64,000 bases of DNA, from NCBI RefSeq assembly GCF_024758705.1, contig NZ_CP096971.1, forward strand, positions 496,001 to 560,000, read 5' to 3'. The stretch is from Sphingomonas sp. SUN019 (GTDB lineage Bacteria > Pseudomonadota > Alphaproteobacteria > Sphingomonadales > Sphingomonadaceae). Under the pieces are notes generated by a model that searched no databases, was not told the origin of the DNA, and was given only the letters and a program-made list of their open reading frames with translations. Position numbers and translations under genes: made by a program. Below are positions 34,970 to 45,076 of the stretch, piece after piece (the first letter of the stretch is position 1; each line of letters opens with the position of its first letter).

Positions 34970-35140
34970 TCAGTCGTCGACTGCCCGCAGAAGCGGTTGC
35001 CTGCTCGCCATCGCCGCTTCGTAATGGCGCGCGAAATCCGAATGGATCTTCGCGATCTGCGGATCGCTGCACCTTTCGGCCAGTTGGCGCGACGCGATGG
35101 CGCGCGAACGATAATATTCCCGGTCGTTTAGCTGGTCCAT
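34970..35140 (-). CDS. Small conserved helical protein, paralogue 1
   Basis: This is a 56-residue protein: DREYYRSRAIASRQLAERCS, then DPQIAKIHSDFARHYEAAMA. ATG 35140 follows GGAGCGAGAA. The pattern Y-R-x-R-A-x-x-x-x-x-x-A-x-x-C/S-x-D-P-x-x-x-x-I-H is repeated in the protein at 55116-55286, so the two are paralogues. Such short proteins are common in sphingomonads; function unknown. It is convergent with the Crp/Fnr gene. Confidence 0.65.
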   Translation of the reverse strand: MDQLNDREYYRSRAIASRQLAERCSDPQIAKIHSDFARHYEAAMASRQPLLRAVDD

Positions 35141-35310
35141 TTCTCGCTCCACACGTCAGACCGAAAAAACGGCGTCCCGCCAAGGGAGGACGACGGAACG
35201 CCGATAGGGGGCGTGATCGGAGAACCGAAAGGAGATCACATAGACAAAGCTACGCCGAAATCCGGCAATAACCTTGTCATGGATTATTGTTCTGGAACTT
35301 TATTAGACCT

Positions 35311-35328
35311 ATTCGCGATTGCGCGAAT
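35311..35328. repeat. Perfect inverted repeat downstream of the porin gene
   Basis: ATTCGCG, loop ATTG, CGCGAAT lies in an AT-richer gap (35141-35352) just past the porin stop. It may be a terminator stem or an operator; no poly-T run follows. Confidence 0.5.
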
Positions 35329-35352
35329 GAAGCTTGCGTCATTGTTACGCTA

Positions 35353-36690
35353 TCATAACATCATCGTCAGATTGATCGAGCCGTAGCGCGTCGTTCTTCC
35401 CGAAGGCGCGTTGGGCGCGTCGCGCAGGAAATGGCCCTTGGCGAGCAGCACACCGTCGAACTCGAACCGCAGGCGATCGGGCACGAGCCAGTAACGGAGA
35501 CGCGCGTCGATCTGGTTGCCCGCGAACCGCCCCGATGCGCCGCTGCGATCGACGACGCCGGTCGACGAAAAGGCGTCGGTCGCCGACGCGAGCCACAGCG
35601 AGTGCCAGGTGACGAACGCGTCGAGACGTTTCGACGGCTCCACCTCAAGCCGCAGACCGAACGTCTCCAGATTCGTGCGCGCGATGGCGTTGTAGAGCCC
35701 GGCAGGCGCGAGATCCGCGCGGCGCATCCCGAACAAAGTATCGAACCGTGCATTCGCTCCACCGGGCCTGTCGCCGCTGGCGCGGTCGTATTCGACCGAC
35801 ACGCGCGGTTTCCACGAATGCGCGAAGGTGTAGCCCGCGTCGGCGTGGACAAAAGAGGCGGAGACGTCGGTTCGCGCGGCGTTCGTCGCGACGCCGCTGC
35901 TCGCCCTGCCCCATTGATAGAAGGCTTCTATTTCAACATCGGCATGGCCGGTCTTCGGATCGATCATTACTCGCCCGCCCGCGGTGTTGAGCGACCGATC
36001 GCGCGTGGCGAGGCTTGGCGAATCGCGCTCGCCGAGGTGGTAGAAGCTCAATTCCGCCATCGCGTCGCCGATCGTGCGGTCGCGGCTGACCGTGCCGCCC
36101 CACAGCACCAGATCGAAACTCTCGCGGTCGACCGCGACCGCGTTGCGCTTCAGCGACGCGAAATCGTCGGGTTTGCGGACCTGCGGGAGGGTGTAGATCA
36201 GCACCGCCTTCACCCCGCCCGGCGCGGCGATGTCGGCGCGGAGCCCGGTGTAGCCGTTGGTCGTGTTGCGGTAGTCGTCCGCCGCGACCAGCCGCCGCGA
36301 ACCTATGTTGAGCGTGAAGCGGCCCGCCTGCAGCTGGGTCTTCGTGCCCGCCCCAAGAAGGTCGCGGACGTTGGCGGTAGCGTAGAGCTGGACCAGCTCG
36401 ACCGCGTTGACCTCTCCGGTGGTCAACGGTGTGGTCGGCTTCGCGCCATAGACCCGGCTGTCCCACAGTTCGGCGGCCAGCGTCACGTCCTCGCCGCGCC
36501 ACGAGACTCCCAGCGTCGAGCGGATGTTGAACAGTTCGTCCGAGGTGCCGAACCCGGCGCGCGCCTGACCGTCGATCGCCTCCGCGCGCAGGCGGGTGGA
36601 GGCGGTGATGTCGAGCGGCCCGGCCTTTTCCTGCGCGTGGGCGGCGGGGGCGAGCGCGAGGCAGGCGGCGAGCGTTAGCGGTCGGATCAT
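35353..36690 (-). CDS. Alginate-export-type outer-membrane beta-barrel protein
   Basis: This 445-residue protein starts with a signal peptide (MIRPLTLAACLALAPAAHAQ). The mature part is a porin-like barrel with many short amphipathic strands, including SRRLVAADDYRNTTNGYTGL and TWHSLWLASATDAFSSTG, and ends in a strand with a terminal leucine. The pattern fits the alginate export (AlgE-like) family, used broadly for uptake or export of anionic or hydrophobic compounds. ATG 36690 is chosen because it gives the signal peptide. Neighbours do not reveal the substrate. Confidence 0.8.
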   Translation of the reverse strand: MIRPLTLAACLALAPAAHAQEKAGPLDITASTRLRAEAIDGQARAGFGTSDELFNIRSTLGVSWRGEDVTLAAELWDSRVYGAKPTTPLTTGEVNAVELVQLYATANVRDLLGAGTKTQLQAGRFTLNIGSRRLVAADDYRNTTNGYTGLRADIAAPGGVKAVLIYTLPQVRKPDDFASLKRNAVAVDRESFDLVLWGGTVSRDRTIGDAMAELSFYHLGERDSPSLATRDRSLNTAGGRVMIDPKTGHADVEIEAFYQWGRASSGVATNAARTDVSASFVHADAGYTFAHSWKPRVSVEYDRASGDRPGGANARFDTLFGMRRADLAPAGLYNAIARTNLETFGLRLEVEPSKRLDAFVTWHSLWLASATDAFSSTGVVDRSGASGRFAGNQIDARLRYWLVPDRLRFEFDGVLLAKGHFLRDAPNAPSGRTTRYGSINLTMML

Positions 36691-36797
36691 CGGCGCGTCC
36701 GTTGAACGGGGTGGACGCGATGCTTCGGCGTTGCGCCTCGCGGGGCGATCGCCTGGCCCCGTGGGCAGACTACAGCGCGCCACGCACGGGCTGTCAA

Positions 36798-36851
36798 TCA
36801 GCGGCGACCGAAGAGCTTTTCGATGTCGCCGTGCGCCAGCTTTACCAAGGT
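36798..36851 (-). pseudogene. Relic of an older mutL 3' end
   Basis: On the minus strand this encodes LVKLAHGDIEKLFGRR followed by TGA. The intact mutL 500 bp away ends with WVKLSSSDLEKLFGRK. The two DNA segments (36801-36851 and about 37316-37366) align over most positions (shared ACCGAA, AGCTTTT, AGCTTTACC). The segment therefore looks like the original mutL terminus, cut off by the inserted 36.88-37.26 kb segment. See findings. Confidence 0.6.
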
Positions 36852-36881
36852 TGAGTCACAAAACAAGCAGGTCGCCTCGTC

Positions 36882-36913
36882 AAATGTCCGGGATTGGTGG
36901 AAAGCGGACGTTG
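36882..36913. repeat. GTCCGC-type palindrome, copy e
   Basis: AATGTCCG (36883-36890) and CGGACGTT (36905-36912) are arms of an imperfect stem around GGATTGGTGGAAAG. It lies 20 bp upstream of the 97-residue gene. Confidence 0.65.
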
Positions 36914-36931
36914 GCGTTGTAAGAGGGACCA

Positions 36932-37225
36932 ATGAGCGCCCTTCCGTCGTTTCAGCTATCGCGTCTTCGCGAGATAGGATGGTCCAAGTGGGACCCCATC
37001 GGCGTCGGCGGACCCGGTCATGGCTGGCCCGCCGACGAATACGATAGCTACCTGCTCCAAGCAGCCGGGCAACTCTGGAATGGCCAGCCGGACGAAGCGG
37101 TCGCTGATTACCTAGTCCAAATCGAGACGGAGCACATGGGGTTGACCGCTGTCCCGGGCATTCAAGCGCGGGCTTTGGATGTGGCCAAGGCGGTCCATGA
37201 ATACGTCGAAACGCTGCGGACCTGA
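36932..37225 (+). CDS. Small conserved hypothetical protein beside mutL
   Basis: This 97-residue protein reads SRLREIGWSKWDPIGVGG, then WPADEYDSYLLQAAGQLWNG, then IETEHMGLTAVPG and a helical end. REIGWxxWDPIG and ADEYDxYL are strongly protein-like and resemble DUF1871-like small proteins, though I cannot assign the family with certainty. It is oriented opposite to mutL and the porin, and bracketed by GTCCGC palindromes e and c. The second begins on its stop codon. It appears to be inserted cargo. Confidence 0.68.
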   Translation: MSALPSFQLSRLREIGWSKWDPIGVGGPGHGWPADEYDSYLLQAAGQLWNGQPDEAVADYLVQIETEHMGLTAVPGIQARALDVAKAVHEYVETLRT

Positions 37226-37256
37226 ATGTCCGCAACTGGGCGATAGCAGTCATTTC
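37224..37256. repeat. GTCCGC-type palindrome, copy c
   Basis: GAATGTCCGC (37224-37233), spacer AACTGGGCGATA and GCAGTCATTTC form an imperfect stem. The stop codon TGA of the 97-residue gene (37223-37225) overlaps its first bases. Confidence 0.7.
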
Positions 37257-37312
37257 AACCACGGGGGGTCCCACCTACGGCTCGCGGTTTTTCAGATTTC
37301 GCTTAAGTTGTT

Positions 37313-39079
37313 TTATTTTCTACCGAAAAGCTTTTCCAAGTCCGAACTTGAAAGCTTTACCCAGGTCGGGCGGCCGTGGTTGCACTGGCCGGAGTGGGGC
37401 GTGGCCTCCATTTCGCGCAGGAGGGCGTTCATTTCAGTCACCGACAGGATGCGCCCGGCGCGGACCGAGCCGTGGCAGGCCATCGTGCCGGCGACCGCGT
37501 CCAGCCGTTCCTTGAGGCTCAACGCTTCGTCATAGGCGGCGAGTTCGTCGGCGAGATCGGTGACGAGGCCGGTCGGGTCGGCCTGTCCGAGCAAGGCGGG
37601 CGTGGCGCGGACGAGGATCGCGCGGGGGCCGAAGCGTTCGAGTTCCAGACCGAATTCAGCGAGTTCGGCGATCCGCACCTCCAGTCGGTCGCAGGCGGGT
37701 TCGTCGAGTTCGACCACCTCGGGCAGCAGCAGCGCCTGCGTCGCGACCCTGCCCCCGATCAGCGCGGCGCGCATCCGTTCGAGGACGAGCCGTTCGTGGG
37801 CGGCGTGCTGATCGACGATGATCAGGCCGTCGTCTGCCTCCGCGACGATATAGGTTTTGGCGACCTGCCCGCGGGCGACGCCCAAGGGAAAATCGGATGT
37901 TGGCGATGGTTGTGCGTAAGCGGGTTCGGCGCGGGCCTGTGGCGGGGGCGCGAAGAAGGTCGGGCGCGGTTCATACACCGCGTGGATGTTGGCGGATGTC
38001 GACGCATAGGCATCCGATATTGGCGCCGAGGTGTGCGGGAGATCACCATGACGCCACATCGCGAGCGCATCGGGTGCCGCGCGGTGCGCGACGCGGTGGC
38101 CCGCGGCGTCGAGCGCGCGGCGCAGGCCGGAGACGATCATGCCGCGGATCATCGCCGGGTCGCGGAAGCGGACTTCGGTCTTGGCGGGGTGGACGTTGAC
38201 GTCGACCTCGCCGCCGGGCACATCGAGGAAAAGCGCTACCACCGCGTGCCGGTCGCGCGGCATCATTTCCGCATAAGCGCCGCGGATCGCGCCGATCAGC
38301 AGGCGGTCCTTCACAGGCCTGCCGTTGACGAACAGATATTGATGATCGGCGACGCCGCGGTGGAAGGTCGGCAGGCCCGCCACCCCGCCCAGCGTCACAC
38401 CGTCACGCACCAGATCGATCGCGACCGAATTGTCGGCGAGCTGGCGATCGACCAGCGCGGCCACCCTGCCCGGCCGGTCCTCCGCCTGCAGCGTGGCCAA
38501 TACCCGCCGCCCGTCATGGTCGACCGTGAAGGCGATGTCGGGGCGCGCCATCGCGAGCCGCTTCACCGCGTCGAGGCAGGCGGCATATTCGCTGCGGGCG
38601 GAGCGGAGGAATTTGCGGCGGGCGGGGACGCGGGCGAACAGTTCCTCGACCAATACGCGTGTCCCGGGCGGCAACGCGGCGGGGCCTTCGCGCACCACGT
38701 CGCCATTGTCGACGACGCGCGACCACCCATCCGCCCCGCGCGGGCGGCTTTCCAGGGTCAACCGCGCGACGCTGGCGATCGAGGGCAATGCCTCACCGCG
38801 AAAACCCAAGGTCACGACCGATTCGATCGCCTCATCGGGAAGTTTCGACGTCGCGTGACGTTCGAGCGCCAAGGTCATGTCTTCGGGGCTCATCCCGCAG
38901 CCGTCGTCGACCACCTCGATCCGCGTCAGACCGCCCTCGGACAGCGCCACCGCGATGCGTGATGCGCCTGAATCGATCGCGTTTTCGACCAGTTCCTTCA
39001 ACGCGCTGGCCGGTCTTTCGACCACTTCACCGGCGGCGATGCGGTTGACCAGATGCGAAGGGAGGCGGCGTATTGACAC
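37313..39079 (-). CDS. mutL: DNA mismatch repair protein MutL (endonuclease type)
   Basis: This 588-residue protein has an N-terminal GHKL ATPase (IAAGEVVERPASALKELVEN, then DDGCGM and GFRGEAL). The C-terminal domain has the nicking-endonuclease motif DQHAxxExxxxE (DQHAAHERLVLE) and the matching ACHGSVR and CNHGRP metal-site motifs. It coordinates mismatch repair and nicks the new strand itself, consistent with the absence of MutH outside enterics. Start is a GTG at 39079 (SIRRLPSHLVNRIAAGE). Its last 16 codons differ in sequence from the relic at 36798-36851. Confidence 0.96.
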   Translation of the reverse strand: MSIRRLPSHLVNRIAAGEVVERPASALKELVENAIDSGASRIAVALSEGGLTRIEVVDDGCGMSPEDMTLALERHATSKLPDEAIESVVTLGFRGEALPSIASVARLTLESRPRGADGWSRVVDNGDVVREGPAALPPGTRVLVEELFARVPARRKFLRSARSEYAACLDAVKRLAMARPDIAFTVDHDGRRVLATLQAEDRPGRVAALVDRQLADNSVAIDLVRDGVTLGGVAGLPTFHRGVADHQYLFVNGRPVKDRLLIGAIRGAYAEMMPRDRHAVVALFLDVPGGEVDVNVHPAKTEVRFRDPAMIRGMIVSGLRRALDAAGHRVAHRAAPDALAMWRHGDLPHTSAPISDAYASTSANIHAVYEPRPTFFAPPPQARAEPAYAQPSPTSDFPLGVARGQVAKTYIVAEADDGLIIVDQHAAHERLVLERMRAALIGGRVATQALLLPEVVELDEPACDRLEVRIAELAEFGLELERFGPRAILVRATPALLGQADPTGLVTDLADELAAYDEALSLKERLDAVAGTMACHGSVRAGRILSVTEMNALLREMEATPHSGQCNHGRPTWVKLSSSDLEKLFGRK

Positions 39080-39093
39080 AGGGCAAGCCCTAG

Positions 39094-40272
<1,179 letters not shown>

Positions 40273-40289
40273 TAGAAGGCTGACAGCAG

Positions 40290-41174
40290 ATGGCGCCGTC
40301 GCGGGACCGGCGTCCGGGTTTCTCGCGTCGGGCGCAATATTCGCTGTTCGTCAGCTATGTCCTGGCCATCGCGGGCGCGGTGGTCGGTGCGGTGCTGCTC
40401 GCGCTGTCCGCCTTCAATCCGCCAGCGTTCGCGGCATTCCGGTCGGCGGCGACCGAAGTGACCGCGCCGGTTTCGTCGGGCGTGTCGGCGGTGGTGCGCG
40501 GCATCGTGTCGATCCCCGAGACGATCGGCACCTATTTCCGCGTCCATGGCGAGAACGAGCAACTGCGCGCCGAGGTGAAGCGCACGCATGACGCGTTGGT
40601 GCAGGCGCGGATCATCGTGCGCGACAACCGGCGGCTGCGCGGGCTGCTGAAGCTGCGCGAGGCGGATGCCGGGGCGGTCGCGACCGCGCGTATCGTCAGT
40701 TCCAGCGCGTCGAGCACCCGGCGCTTCGGGGTGCTGAACGCGGGCCGCTGGCAGGGCGTGGAGCCGGGACAACCGGTGCGCGGCCCCGACGGGCTGATCG
40801 GGCGGATCATCGAAACCGGGCCGAACACCGCGCGCGTCCTGTTGCTGACCGATCCCGAAAGCGTCGTGCCGGTGAAGCGCATCAGTGACGGAATGCCTGC
40901 GCTGGCGGCCGGACGCGGCGACGGGCTGATCGACATCCGCTCGGTCTATACCGCCGACGCGAAGCTGCGGCCCGGCGACCGGTTCGTCACGTCCGGCACC
41001 GGCGGCATCTTCGCGCCGGGGGTGCTGGTGGCGGAGGTGCGCGCGACGGGCAGCGATTCGGCCCCGGCGCAACCTTTCGCCAGCGCCGACACGTTCGACT
41101 TCGCGATCGTCAGCCGCGCGTTCATGCCCACCCTGTCGCCGCGCGCCGCGCCACCGGAGGGAAGCGCGCCGTGA
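40290..41174 (+). CDS. mreC: Rod-shape-determining protein MreC
   Basis: This 294-residue protein has one N-terminal transmembrane helix (about residues 16-42), a coiled coil (GENEQLRAEVKRTHDALVQA) and the paired beta-barrel periplasmic domain (ARIVSSSASSTRRFGVLNAG, then VTSGTGGIFAPGVLVAEV). It links MreB to PBP2 outside the membrane. Its stop overlaps the mreD GTG start. Confidence 0.95.
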   Translation: MAPSRDRRPGFSRRAQYSLFVSYVLAIAGAVVGAVLLALSAFNPPAFAAFRSAATEVTAPVSSGVSAVVRGIVSIPETIGTYFRVHGENEQLRAEVKRTHDALVQARIIVRDNRRLRGLLKLREADAGAVATARIVSSSASSTRRFGVLNAGRWQGVEPGQPVRGPDGLIGRIIETGPNTARVLLLTDPESVVPVKRISDGMPALAAGRGDGLIDIRSVYTADAKLRPGDRFVTSGTGGIFAPGVLVAEVRATGSDSAPAQPFASADTFDFAIVSRAFMPTLSPRAAPPEGSAP

Positions 41175-41683
41175 GCGCCGCGCCGCGCAAGGAGTTTGCG
41201 CCGACGCTGCCGCCGACGCGCGCGCGGCTGGTCCCGTGGGTCAGCGTGATGGCGGGATCGTTGGTGACGGCGATCCCCGTCGCGGCGACGTTTGCGCTGT
41301 TGCCGCCGTGCGGACTGCTCATGCTGCTGGCGTGGCGGTTGCTCGCACCGCTGGCGCTAAGGCGCTGGGCCCCCGCTTTGCTGGGGTTTTTCGACGACCT
41401 GGTGAGCGGTCAGCCGCTGGGCAGTGCGGTATTGCTGTGGACGCTGGCCTTCTTCCTGATCGACCTGTTCGACCAGCGGACGATGTTCCGCGATTTCCTG
41501 CAGGATTGGGCGATCGCCGCGGCGGGCATCGCCTTGTGCCTGATCGGCGGGCGAATTTTCGCATCCCCCCTCGGCGCGCACGTCGATAGCGTGTTAATAG
41601 TGCAGATCGTGATCTCGATCCTGCTCTTCCCCGTCGCCGCCCGCATCGTCGCGTGGATCGACCGCAAACGCGACGTCGACTGA
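41171..41683 (+). CDS. mreD: Rod-shape-determining protein MreD
   Basis: This 170-residue membrane protein has about five hydrophobic segments (for example VMAGSLVTAIPVAATFALLP). Start GTG 41171 overlaps the mreC stop. It belongs to the elongasome; sequence conservation is low but position and topology are typical. Confidence 0.9.
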   Translation: MSAAPRKEFAPTLPPTRARLVPWVSVMAGSLVTAIPVAATFALLPPCGLLMLLAWRLLAPLALRRWAPALLGFFDDLVSGQPLGSAVLLWTLAFFLIDLFDQRTMFRDFLQDWAIAAAGIALCLIGGRIFASPLGAHVDSVLIVQIVISILLFPVAARIVAWIDRKRDVD

Positions 41684-41695
41684 GGGCTGCGACAG

Positions 41696-43783
41696 ATGCG
41701 CCAGCAACGAATCGCGACCGAGGCGCAGCAGGGTTACACGTTCTCGCGGCGCGCGTGGCTGCTCGGCACCGCGCAACTGGGCGTCGGCGCACTGCTGATC
41801 GGACGGATGGGCTGGCTGTCGATCGCCGAGAACGAGCATTACAACCTGCTGAGCGAGAGCAATCGCGTCAACCTGACGCTGATCCCGCCGCGGCGCGGGT
41901 GGATCGTCGACCGGCACGGCCGCCCGATCGCGGACAATCGCACCGATTTCCGCGTCGACATCATCCCCGACCGGCTGCGTGACGAGGACAAGACGCTGGC
42001 GCTGCTCCAGCAATTGCTGGCGCTGACACCCGAGGATCTGCTGCGCATTCGCGCCGATCTGAAGAAGGCGGCGGGGTTCCAACCGGTGCAGGTCGCGCAC
42101 AATGTCGATTGGGAACGCTTTGCGGCGGTGCAGGTGCGCCAGCCCGAATTGCCCGGCGTCGCGCCGACGCGCGGCTTTGCGCGCAACTATCCCGCGGGGG
42201 CCGCGGTGGCGCATCTGACCGGCTATGTCGGGGCGGCGACGGCCGAGCAATTCAAGGAAACGAAGGAGCAATTGCTCGTCACACCCGGTTTCAAGCTTGG
42301 CAAGGATGGACTTGAAAAGACGATGGAAACCGAGCTGCGCGGGCAGGCCGGGGCGAAGCGGGTCGAGGTCACTGCGCGCGGGAAACTGGTCGCCGAACTC
42401 GCCACGCGGCCCGACGTGCCGGGGCAGACCCAGCGGCTGACGATCGACGTCGGGCTGCAGGAATATATCGCGCGGCGGCTGGGGACCAATTCGGGCTCCG
42501 CGGTGGTGATCGACACGCTGACCGGTGAGATCCTCGCGATGGTGTCGATGCCGGCCTATGATCCGAACAGCTTTTCCGACGGGATCAGCCATCTCGAATG
42601 GAAGATGCTGAGCGACGACGATCACGTTCCGCTGATGAATAAGGTGCTGCAGGGACTGTATCCGCCGGGATCGACGGTCAAGCCGATGAACGCGCTGGCG
42701 CTGCTGGAGGCGGGGGTCGATCCGAACGCCAGCGTCAGTTGTTCGGGCGCGCTGCGGGTCGGCAGCGGCGTGTTCCATTGCTGGAAACGCGGCGGGCACG
42801 GCGGGATCAATATGCGGCGCGCGGTGGCGCAGAGCTGCGACATCTATTTCTACGAAATGGCGCGGCGCGTGGGATATGACGCGATCGCGCCGGTCGCGCG
42901 GTCGCTGGGGCTGGGTGAGAAATTCGACCTGCCGTACAACAGCCAGCGTTACGGCACCGTGCCAGACAGCGCCTGGAAGCTGAAGAAATACAAGGACGAT
43001 TGGACCGTCGCCGACACGATGAACGCATCGATCGGCCAAGGCTATGTGCTGGCCAATCCGCTGCAGCTGGCGGTGATGGCGGCGCGGATCGCATCGGGCC
43101 GCGCGCTGCAGCCGAGCCTGCTGGTGAACAAGGTGCGTCGCGACGCGCCTTTATTGTCGTCGAGCGCGGAAAATCTGGCGCGCATTCGCGACGCGATGTT
43201 CGCGGTGGTCAACGACGGCGGCACCGCGGGCATGTCGCGGCTGCAGATTCCGGGCATGACGATCAGCGCGAAGACCGGCACCGCGCAGGTTCGCCGCATC
43301 ACGATGGCCGAGCGCGCGGGCGGCGTGCTGAACAACCGGCAATTGCCGTTCAAACTGCGCGACCACGCCTTGTTCATCGCGTTCGGCCCGACCGAAAACC
43401 CGCGCTATGCCGTCGGGATCGTGCTGGAGCATAACGGGCATCTCATCCAAAACCTTGATACGCCGATGATCGCGCGCGACATCTTCACCTATCTGCTCGA
43501 CCGCGACCGCGCGCTGAAATCGCTTGCCGAATACGAACCGACGTGGGGCGGCGACATCCGCACGCGCATGGCGGCGACCGCGGAAGCGTATCGCGTGGCG
43601 GAAAATGCGCCCCCGCCGGTGCAGGCGGTGGCGACCGAAACCGACGCGCCCGGCGCGACCGACGCGCCCGCCGTGGAGCGCGCGACCGACGCCTCCAATG
43701 CGTCGCAGGAGGCGGTCGTCGGCGATATTGCGAACGGCGCGGGTCCGGCGAGCGTCGGTTCGCACGATCCGGGGTTCGAGTGA
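41696..43783 (+). CDS. mrdA: Penicillin-binding protein 2 (elongasome transpeptidase)
   Basis: This 695-residue protein has one transmembrane helix (about residues 18-38), a dimerisation domain starting NRVNLTLIPPRRGWIVDRHG, and a transpeptidase domain with Ser326-Lys329 (GSTVKP), SCDIYFYEMA and KTGTAQV. It cross-links peptidoglycan during elongation together with RodA. The last 80 or so residues are Ala/Thr/Pro-rich and disordered. Its stop overlaps the rodA start (TGATG). Confidence 0.96.
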   Translation: MRQQRIATEAQQGYTFSRRAWLLGTAQLGVGALLIGRMGWLSIAENEHYNLLSESNRVNLTLIPPRRGWIVDRHGRPIADNRTDFRVDIIPDRLRDEDKTLALLQQLLALTPEDLLRIRADLKKAAGFQPVQVAHNVDWERFAAVQVRQPELPGVAPTRGFARNYPAGAAVAHLTGYVGAATAEQFKETKEQLLVTPGFKLGKDGLEKTMETELRGQAGAKRVEVTARGKLVAELATRPDVPGQTQRLTIDVGLQEYIARRLGTNSGSAVVIDTLTGEILAMVSMPAYDPNSFSDGISHLEWKMLSDDDHVPLMNKVLQGLYPPGSTVKPMNALALLEAGVDPNASVSCSGALRVGSGVFHCWKRGGHGGINMRRAVAQSCDIYFYEMARRVGYDAIAPVARSLGLGEKFDLPYNSQRYGTVPDSAWKLKKYKDDWTVADTMNASIGQGYVLANPLQLAVMAARIASGRALQPSLLVNKVRRDAPLLSSSAENLARIRDAMFAVVNDGGTAGMSRLQIPGMTISAKTGTAQVRRITMAERAGGVLNNRQLPFKLRDHALFIAFGPTENPRYAVGIVLEHNGHLIQNLDTPMIARDIFTYLLDRDRALKSLAEYEPTWGGDIRTRMAATAEAYRVAENAPPPVQAVATETDAPGATDAPAVERATDASNASQEAVVGDIANGAGPASVGSHDPGFE

Positions 43784-44895
43784 TGCGGCACAGCTCGATC
43801 GTTCCCGCTCCGCTCGCCCGGCTGCCGTGGCGGCTGCTGCTGACGGTGCTGGCGATCGGCTGTTTCGGGCTGGTCGTGCTGTATTCGGCGGCGGGCGGGA
43901 GTCTCAGGCCGTGGGCGTTGCCGCAGGCGGTGCGCTTTTTCGTGTTCCTGGGCGGCGCGGTGGTGCTATCGCGGCTGCGCGAGGAGGTCTGGCGGCAGGC
44001 GGCGCTGCCCGCCTACGTCGTCATCCTGGTGCTGCTGGTGCTGGTCGAACTGCTCGGCGCGGTGCGCGGCGGGGCGCAGCGCTGGCTTGATCTCGGGTTC
44101 ATCAGGTTGCAGCCGTCCGAATTGATGAAGGTCGGCATCGTGCTGGCCGTAGCACGCTTCTACGATATGCTGCCGCCGAACCAGACCCGGCGGATCGGCG
44201 GGTTGTGGCCGGCCGTGCTGCTGGTCGGCATTCCCGCGGGTCTGGTGATGCTGCAGCCCGACCTGGGCACGGCGCTGATGATCGCGGCGGGTGGCGTGAC
44301 GGTGGTGTTCCTGGCGGGCGTTCCACTCCGGCTGTTCGTCGGCGGCGCGCTCAGCCTGGCGGTCGCCGCGCCGCTGGCGGTGAATTTCCTGCTCCACGAT
44401 TACCAGCGCAACCGCGTGCTGATCTTCATGGATCCCGAAAGCGACCCGCTGGGCACCGGATACCATATCAGCCAGTCGAAGATCGCGATCGGATCGGGCG
44501 GCATCTTTGGCAAGGGGTTCCTTAACGGCACGCAGAGCCATCTCGACTATCTCCCTGAAGGACATACCGATTTCGTCTTTGCGACGATGGCGGAGGAATG
44601 GGGGCTGGCGGGCGGCATCTTCATCATCGCCGCGTTCCTCCTCGTCATCCGCTGGGGCGTGAACGTGGGGGTGCGCGCCGACAGCCGCTTTGCGAAACTG
44701 ACCGCGGCGGGGCTGTCGACGACGATCTTCTTCTACGTTGCGATCAACCTGATGATGGTGATGGGGCTTGCCCCTGTCGTCGGCATCCCGCTGCCGCTGG
44801 TCAGCTTCGGCGGATCGGCGCAGATGACGGTGTGCCTGTGCCTGGCGATTCTGATGTCGATCGACCGCACCAACCGCCGCGCGAGCCGCTGGTAG
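43783..44895 (+). CDS. rodA: Peptidoglycan glycosyltransferase RodA
   Basis: This 370-residue SEDS-family protein has about ten transmembrane segments. It shows ARQ-like RGGAQRWLDLGFIRLQPSEL, the LQPDLGTALM motif with the catalytic aspartate, YQRNRVLIFMDPESDPLGTG and FPLVSFGGSA-like IPLPLVSFGGSA. It polymerises glycan strands from lipid II with PBP2. ATG 43783 overlaps the mrdA stop. It is the last gene of the elongasome operon and followed 105 bp later by tRNA-Lys. Confidence 0.96.
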   Translation: MRHSSIVPAPLARLPWRLLLTVLAIGCFGLVVLYSAAGGSLRPWALPQAVRFFVFLGGAVVLSRLREEVWRQAALPAYVVILVLLVLVELLGAVRGGAQRWLDLGFIRLQPSELMKVGIVLAVARFYDMLPPNQTRRIGGLWPAVLLVGIPAGLVMLQPDLGTALMIAAGGVTVVFLAGVPLRLFVGGALSLAVAAPLAVNFLLHDYQRNRVLIFMDPESDPLGTGYHISQSKIAIGSGGIFGKGFLNGTQSHLDYLPEGHTDFVFATMAEEWGLAGGIFIIAAFLLVIRWGVNVGVRADSRFAKLTAAGLSTTIFFYVAINLMMVMGLAPVVGIPLPLVSFGGSAQMTVCLCLAILMSIDRTNRRASRW

Positions 44896-45000
44896 GGCGT
44901 GTGTTGGAGGGTAAAAAGAGTTTGCATTCCCCGCCCCCGCTGCTATCCGCGCCCTTCCCGATCACGGGGCGGCCGTTTTCCCGGCCTCCACGACGGTCAT

Positions 45001-45076
<76 letters not shown>

